This document shows, piece by piece, positions 6,658 through 8,710 of a DNA stretch of 8,710 nt. Source of the stretch: Chloroflexota bacterium (lineage in GTDB: Bacteria; Chloroflexota; Anaerolineae; Anaerolineales; Anaerolineaceae); assembly GCA_023406965.1 (NCBI GenBank), contig JAEXTI010000497.1, forward strand, positions 1 to 8,710, read 5' to 3'. The translations under genes were made by a program, and so were the position numbers. The stretch's first letter is position 1, and each line of letters starts with the position of its first letter. The notes beneath the pieces are model-generated. The model was not told the DNA's origin and made no database searches. It was given only the letters and a program-made list of their open reading frames with translations.

Positions 6658-6674
6658 GGCCGATTAAATCGACC
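6658..6674. repeat. 17-bp near-perfect palindrome, possible operator
   Basis: GGCCGATT (6658-6665) and AATCGACC (6667-6674) flank a single central A and match at seven of eight paired positions. It lies in the middle of the divergent intergenic region, about 160 bases before the lipoprotein start. The size and odd-base centre fit a dimeric regulator site; the protein is unknown. Confidence 0.35.
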
Positions 6675-6684
6675 GATGGTGGTT

Positions 6685-6702
6685 AATATACCACAATATA
6701 CC
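6685..6702. repeat. Tandem AATATACC repeats with 10-bp period
   Basis: AATATACC occurs at 6685-6692 and 6695-6702, one helical turn apart, and a degenerate third copy (GATACG) follows at 6705. On the minus strand each contains TATATT, which could be a -10 for the lipoprotein gene with a leader of about 190 bases, but no matching -35 is seen. It could equally be two same-face protein contacts. Confidence 0.3.
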
Positions 6703-6777
6703 GCGATACGAGCGCTTGGATAGCAAGGCTCATTAGGAATTGCCATGATTCAGGTATTTGGTGCGAATACGGAAGAT

Positions 6778-6793
6778 TGTGACATTTGTCACT
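6778..6793. promoter_or_regulatory. CRP/FNR-superfamily-type operator
   Basis: TGTGA-CATTTG-TCACT matches the E. coli CRP consensus TGTGA-N6-TCACA at nine of ten half-site positions, and the inner GTGACA-TT-TGTCAC is perfectly symmetric. It is centred at 6785.5, in the region shared by the divergent lipoprotein and PocR-regulator genes. Relative to a rightward start near 6839 or 6858 the centre is at about -53 or -72. The latter suits class I activation. The match is seen; which CRP/FNR-family protein binds, if any, is inference. Confidence 0.5.
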
Positions 6794-6812
6794 ATTCAAG
6801 CACATTTGATCG

Positions 6813-6854
6813 TTGTAATATATTGATATAACAAATTGCAACATTCTATAACAA
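6813..6854 (+). promoter_or_regulatory. TATAACAA repeat array, probable operator at the regulator's promoter
   Basis: TATAACAA occurs exactly twice, at 6827-6834 and 6847-6854, start to start 20 bases (about two helical turns). The first copy is also the right arm of an imperfect palindrome whose left arm is TTGTAATAT (6813-6821) against ATATAACAA (6826-6834), eight of nine matched. The array ends one base before the ATG of the PocR regulator, as expected of an autoregulatory site. Function is inferred. Confidence 0.4.
6823..6852 (+). promoter_or_regulatory. Possible promoter of the PocR regulator-SQR unit
   Basis: TTGATA (6823-6828, five of six to TTGACA) is 18 bases from TATAAC (6847-6852). 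The start site would fall about on the ATG (6856), giving a nearly leaderless message and matching the lack of a Shine-Dalgarno sequence before that ATG. An alternative uses TTGATC (6806-6811) and TATAAC (6827-6832), but its 15-base spacer is short. Both overlap the repeat array, so repressor binding would block them. Confidence 0.35.
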
Positions 6855-6855
6855 T

Positions 6856-7587
6856 ATGGTAGATTTACTCACTGTCCGTCAAGTTCAAGATATTCTTCAG
6901 GTCGACCGCATCACCATTTACCGGATGCTGCAGGACGGCCGTTTGCGCGGCTCCAAGATCGGCCAACAGTGGCGATTCACGCGCCACGAGGTGGAGCGGC
7001 TGATCAAAACCGACGCCCCTGCGCCAGCTCCTGTCGCGGAAGGCGACGGCACCCTGCCGGTGCACTGCATCCAGACCGTCCAGGACCTGTTCTCCAACGT
7101 CAGCCGGTTGAGCGCGGTGGTGGTAGACCTGAATGGGCGACCGGTGACGCAGATGAGCAACCCGTGCGCGTTATGCAGCCTGGTGCTCAGCACGCCGGGT
7201 GGGCAAGCAGCCTGCCGGGCCTGTTGGTCTGAAGCTGGACCGGAGCGCAAATCACTCACCTGCCACGCCGGTTTGAGTTATCTGGCTGCCCCGGTAATGG
7301 ATGGCAATGAGCACTTGTTGAGCTTCTTAGTAGGCGGCTTTTATGTTGGGCCGCAGGATTCCGCCAAACTGGAACGTCTCCTGGTAAATCTGGCGGCGAC
7401 AACCGGATTGGCGCTCGATGACTTACGCAATGCGGCCAAATTGGCGCCGGTGGTAGCCGAAGATCACCGTAAAGAGATTGAAGGCTGGCCCCAGCAGGCC
7501 GCCAACGCGGTGGAGAGCATTCTGAAGGAACGCACCCACTTCATTGAGCGGCTTCAGAAAATCGCAAATTTAACTCAGCTAGCGTAA
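6856..7587 (+). CDS. Transcriptional regulator: excisionase-type HTH plus PocR sensor domain
   Basis: A 243-residue cytoplasmic regulator. Residues 3-52 form a MerR/excisionase-type winged helix-turn-helix (TVRQVQDILQVDRITIYRML, then GSKIGQQWRFTRHEVERLI), close to the HTH_17 family. After a Pro/Ala linker (about 53-62) comes a PocR-type ligand-binding domain (about 70-215), the sensor first described in PocR, where it is joined to an AraC-type DNA-binding domain. Six cysteines are present: C71, C104, C107, C120, C123 and C136 (next to H137). The two CxxC pairs plus CH suggest a metal or Fe-S site, or thiol chemistry; the pairs are common in this domain. The last 30 residues are helical. No Shine-Dalgarno sequence precedes the ATG. 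The next gene, 24 bases downstream, encodes an SQR-like enzyme, so this protein probably controls sulfide or redox metabolism, possibly with autoregulation through the upstream repeats. The ligand is unknown. Confidence 0.85.
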   Translation: MVDLLTVRQVQDILQVDRITIYRMLQDGRLRGSKIGQQWRFTRHEVERLIKTDAPAPAPVAEGDGTLPVHCIQTVQDLFSNVSRLSAVVVDLNGRPVTQMSNPCALCSLVLSTPGGQAACRACWSEAGPERKSLTCHAGLSYLAAPVMDGNEHLLSFLVGGFYVGPQDSAKLERLLVNLAATTGLALDDLRNAAKLAPVVAEDHRKEIEGWPQQAANAVESILKERTHFIERLQKIANLTQLA

Positions 7588-7611
7588 GGAAAGCTTTTTG
7601 GAAGGAGCAGG

Positions 7612-8710
7612 ATGATGAAAAAGTTGTTGGTTTTGGGCGCGGGCAGCGCCGGCACCATGATTGCCAACCGTATGAACCGCATGCTGAACCGCAGCGAATG
7701 GAAAATCACCATTGTTGATCCCTCTCCGGTTCACTACTACCAGCCCGGTTTCTTGTTCATGCCTTTCGGTATTTACGAGAAGAAAGATGCGGTTCAGCCG
7801 CGCAAGAAATACTTGCCCTCGGGCGTGGAGTATATCCAGGAGTCGGTTGAGATCATCGACCACGAACACAATAAGGTGCGCCTTTCGAGCGGCGCGACCC
7901 TGGATTACGATTTCCTGGTAATTGCCACCGGCGCCGACATCCACCCCGAAGAGACCCCCGGCCTGGCGGAGCACGAATGGGGAAAATCTATCCAAACCTT
8001 CTACTCCTTTGAAGGGGCCGCCACTTTGGCAGACAAATTGCGCACCTGGGAAGGCGGCCGCCTGGTGGTGAACGTGGTTGAAAACCCGATCAAATGCCCG
8101 GGGGCCCCCCTGGAGTTCCTCTTCCTGGCAGACTGGTTCTTCACTCAGCGCGGGATCCGCGACCGGGTTGAATTGATTTATGCCACCCCGCTTCCGGGCG
8201 CTTTCACGAAGCCGATTGCATCCAAACTGTTGGGCGATCTTTTGGAGTCGCGCCGCATTACCGTGGAACCAGAATTCATGATCGAACGTGCCGAGCCGGA
8301 TGAGAAGAAGATCGTGTCTTACGACGAGCGCGAAGTGCCCTATGATCTGCTGGTCAGCATCCCTCTGAACAAGGGCGCGGACGTGGTTGGAAAATCAGGC
8401 CTGGGTGATGAACTCAACTTCTCTCCGGTCAACAAGCACACCTTCCTCTCCGATCACAAAGATAATATCTTCGTCTTGGGAGATGCTTCGAATGCCCCGG
8501 CATCCAAGGCGGGTTCGGTGGCACATTTTGCTATCGATTTGTGGGGAGAAAATTTCATCCATTACACCCAGGGCAAGGAATTGAAACCCGAATTCGATGG
8601 GCATGCGAACTGCTTTGTGGAAACAGGTTTCGGCAAAGGGATGCTCATCGACTTCAACTATACCCAGGAACCCTTGCCCGGCACTTATCCCTTGCCGGTG
8701 CTTGGCCCGA
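7612..8710 (+). CDS. sqr: Sulfide:quinone oxidoreductase-like FAD enzyme (partial at window edge)
   Basis: A flavoprotein of the SQR/flavocytochrome c sulfide dehydrogenase branch of the disulfide-reductase superfamily, which oxidises sulfide to polysulfur and passes electrons to quinone at the membrane. 366 residues are present before the right edge; SQRs run about 400-450. Seen: the dinucleotide-binding LVLGAGSAGTMIANRM (GAGSAG at 9-14), HYYQPGFLFMPFG near 41-53, FLVIATGADIHPEETPGL near 101-118, and a second FAD contact IFVLGDASNAPASKAGSVAH near 287-306. Cysteines C162 (PIKCPGAP) and C334 (ANCFVE) fit the redox pair of SQR; the third cysteine of canonical SQRs is not seen, and no other cysteine occurs. 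Two ATGs (7612, 7615) follow AAGGAG (7602-7607) at four and seven bases; the second has the better spacing. It follows the PocR regulator by 24 bases and is surely co-transcribed. Confidence 0.85.
   Translation, partial: MMKKLLVLGAGSAGTMIANRMNRMLNRSEWKITIVDPSPVHYYQPGFLFMPFGIYEKKDAVQPRKKYLPSGVEYIQESVEIIDHEHNKVRLSSGATLDYDFLVIATGADIHPEETPGLAEHEWGKSIQTFYSFEGAATLADKLRTWEGGRLVVNVVENPIKCPGAPLEFLFLADWFFTQRGIRDRVELIYATPLPGAFTKPIASKLLGDLLESRRITVEPEFMIERAEPDEKKIVSYDEREVPYDLLVSIPLNKGADVVGKSGLGDELNFSPVNKHTFLSDHKDNIFVLGDASNAPASKAGSVAHFAIDLWGENFIHYTQGKELKPEFDGHANCFVETGFGKGMLIDFNYTQEPLPGTYPLPVLGP

Noticed and set aside
6555..6746. A 63-codon minus-strand frame in the intergenic region, ending with a passable peptide (NPYKFIRPMPPDPGNFLRLF).
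   Set aside because: No Shine-Dalgarno sequence precedes its ATG, it overlaps several palindromes and repeats, and I recognise no family. It would need conservation evidence to be called.
6805..6830. Possible FNR box starting at TTGAT.
   Set aside because: No ATCAA half-site occurs four bases later; only the CRP-type palindrome at 6778-6793 holds up.

Overview
The window reads as ordinary bacterial chromosome of moderately high GC, with one clearly AT-rich stretch at about 6770-6860. The mix of a REC-PAS-HD-GYP regulator, an Rcp1-type single-domain response regulator, a PocR-domain regulator next to a sulfide:quinone-oxidoreductase-like flavoprotein, and short extragenic palindromes is what I would expect from an Anaerolineae-like Chloroflexota. 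That assignment is an inference from gene content only; there is no rRNA or other marker gene here.

Layout. (1) 1-1067, minus strand: N-terminal two thirds of an LctP-family (lactate permease) transporter, cut by the left edge. (2) 1068-1164: a short gap with two palindromes and a -10-like TATAAT very close to the permease ATG. (3) 1165-5185, minus strand: a tight four-gene signalling operon, read right to left as membrane PAS histidine kinase, CheY-like response regulator (ATGA overlap), REC-PAS-HD-GYP c-di-GMP phosphodiesterase (20-base gap), and GNAT acetyltransferase (12-base gap). A good -10 element lies about 70 bases upstream. (4) 5307-5347: a strong hairpin with T/A tracts on both sides, acting as terminator of the next gene and insulating the kinase operon. 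(5) 5365-6501, minus strand: a stand-alone branched-chain-amino-acid-type substrate-binding lipoprotein without visible permease or ATPase partners. (6) 6502-6855: a 354-base divergent intergenic region rich in structure: CCTG/CAGG hairpins in the lipoprotein leader, a 17-base palindrome, 10-base-period repeats, a CRP-like palindrome and a TATAACAA direct/inverted repeat array at the start of the rightward gene. (7) 6856-8710, plus strand: a small excisionase-type HTH plus PocR sensor regulator, followed 24 bases later by an SQR-like FAD oxidoreductase cut by the right edge.

How they fit together. The kinase operon probably passes a membrane or cytoplasmic PAS signal to the stand-alone receiver and to the HD-GYP protein, lowering c-di-GMP. 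The right-hand pair looks like a dedicated cysteine-rich sensor/regulator co-transcribed with a sulfide-oxidising flavoprotein. The region 6516-6855 holds the densest unexplained regulatory structure and the PocR/SQR pair is the most interesting functional unit. No tRNA, rRNA, CRISPR array, insertion sequence or phage gene is visible.
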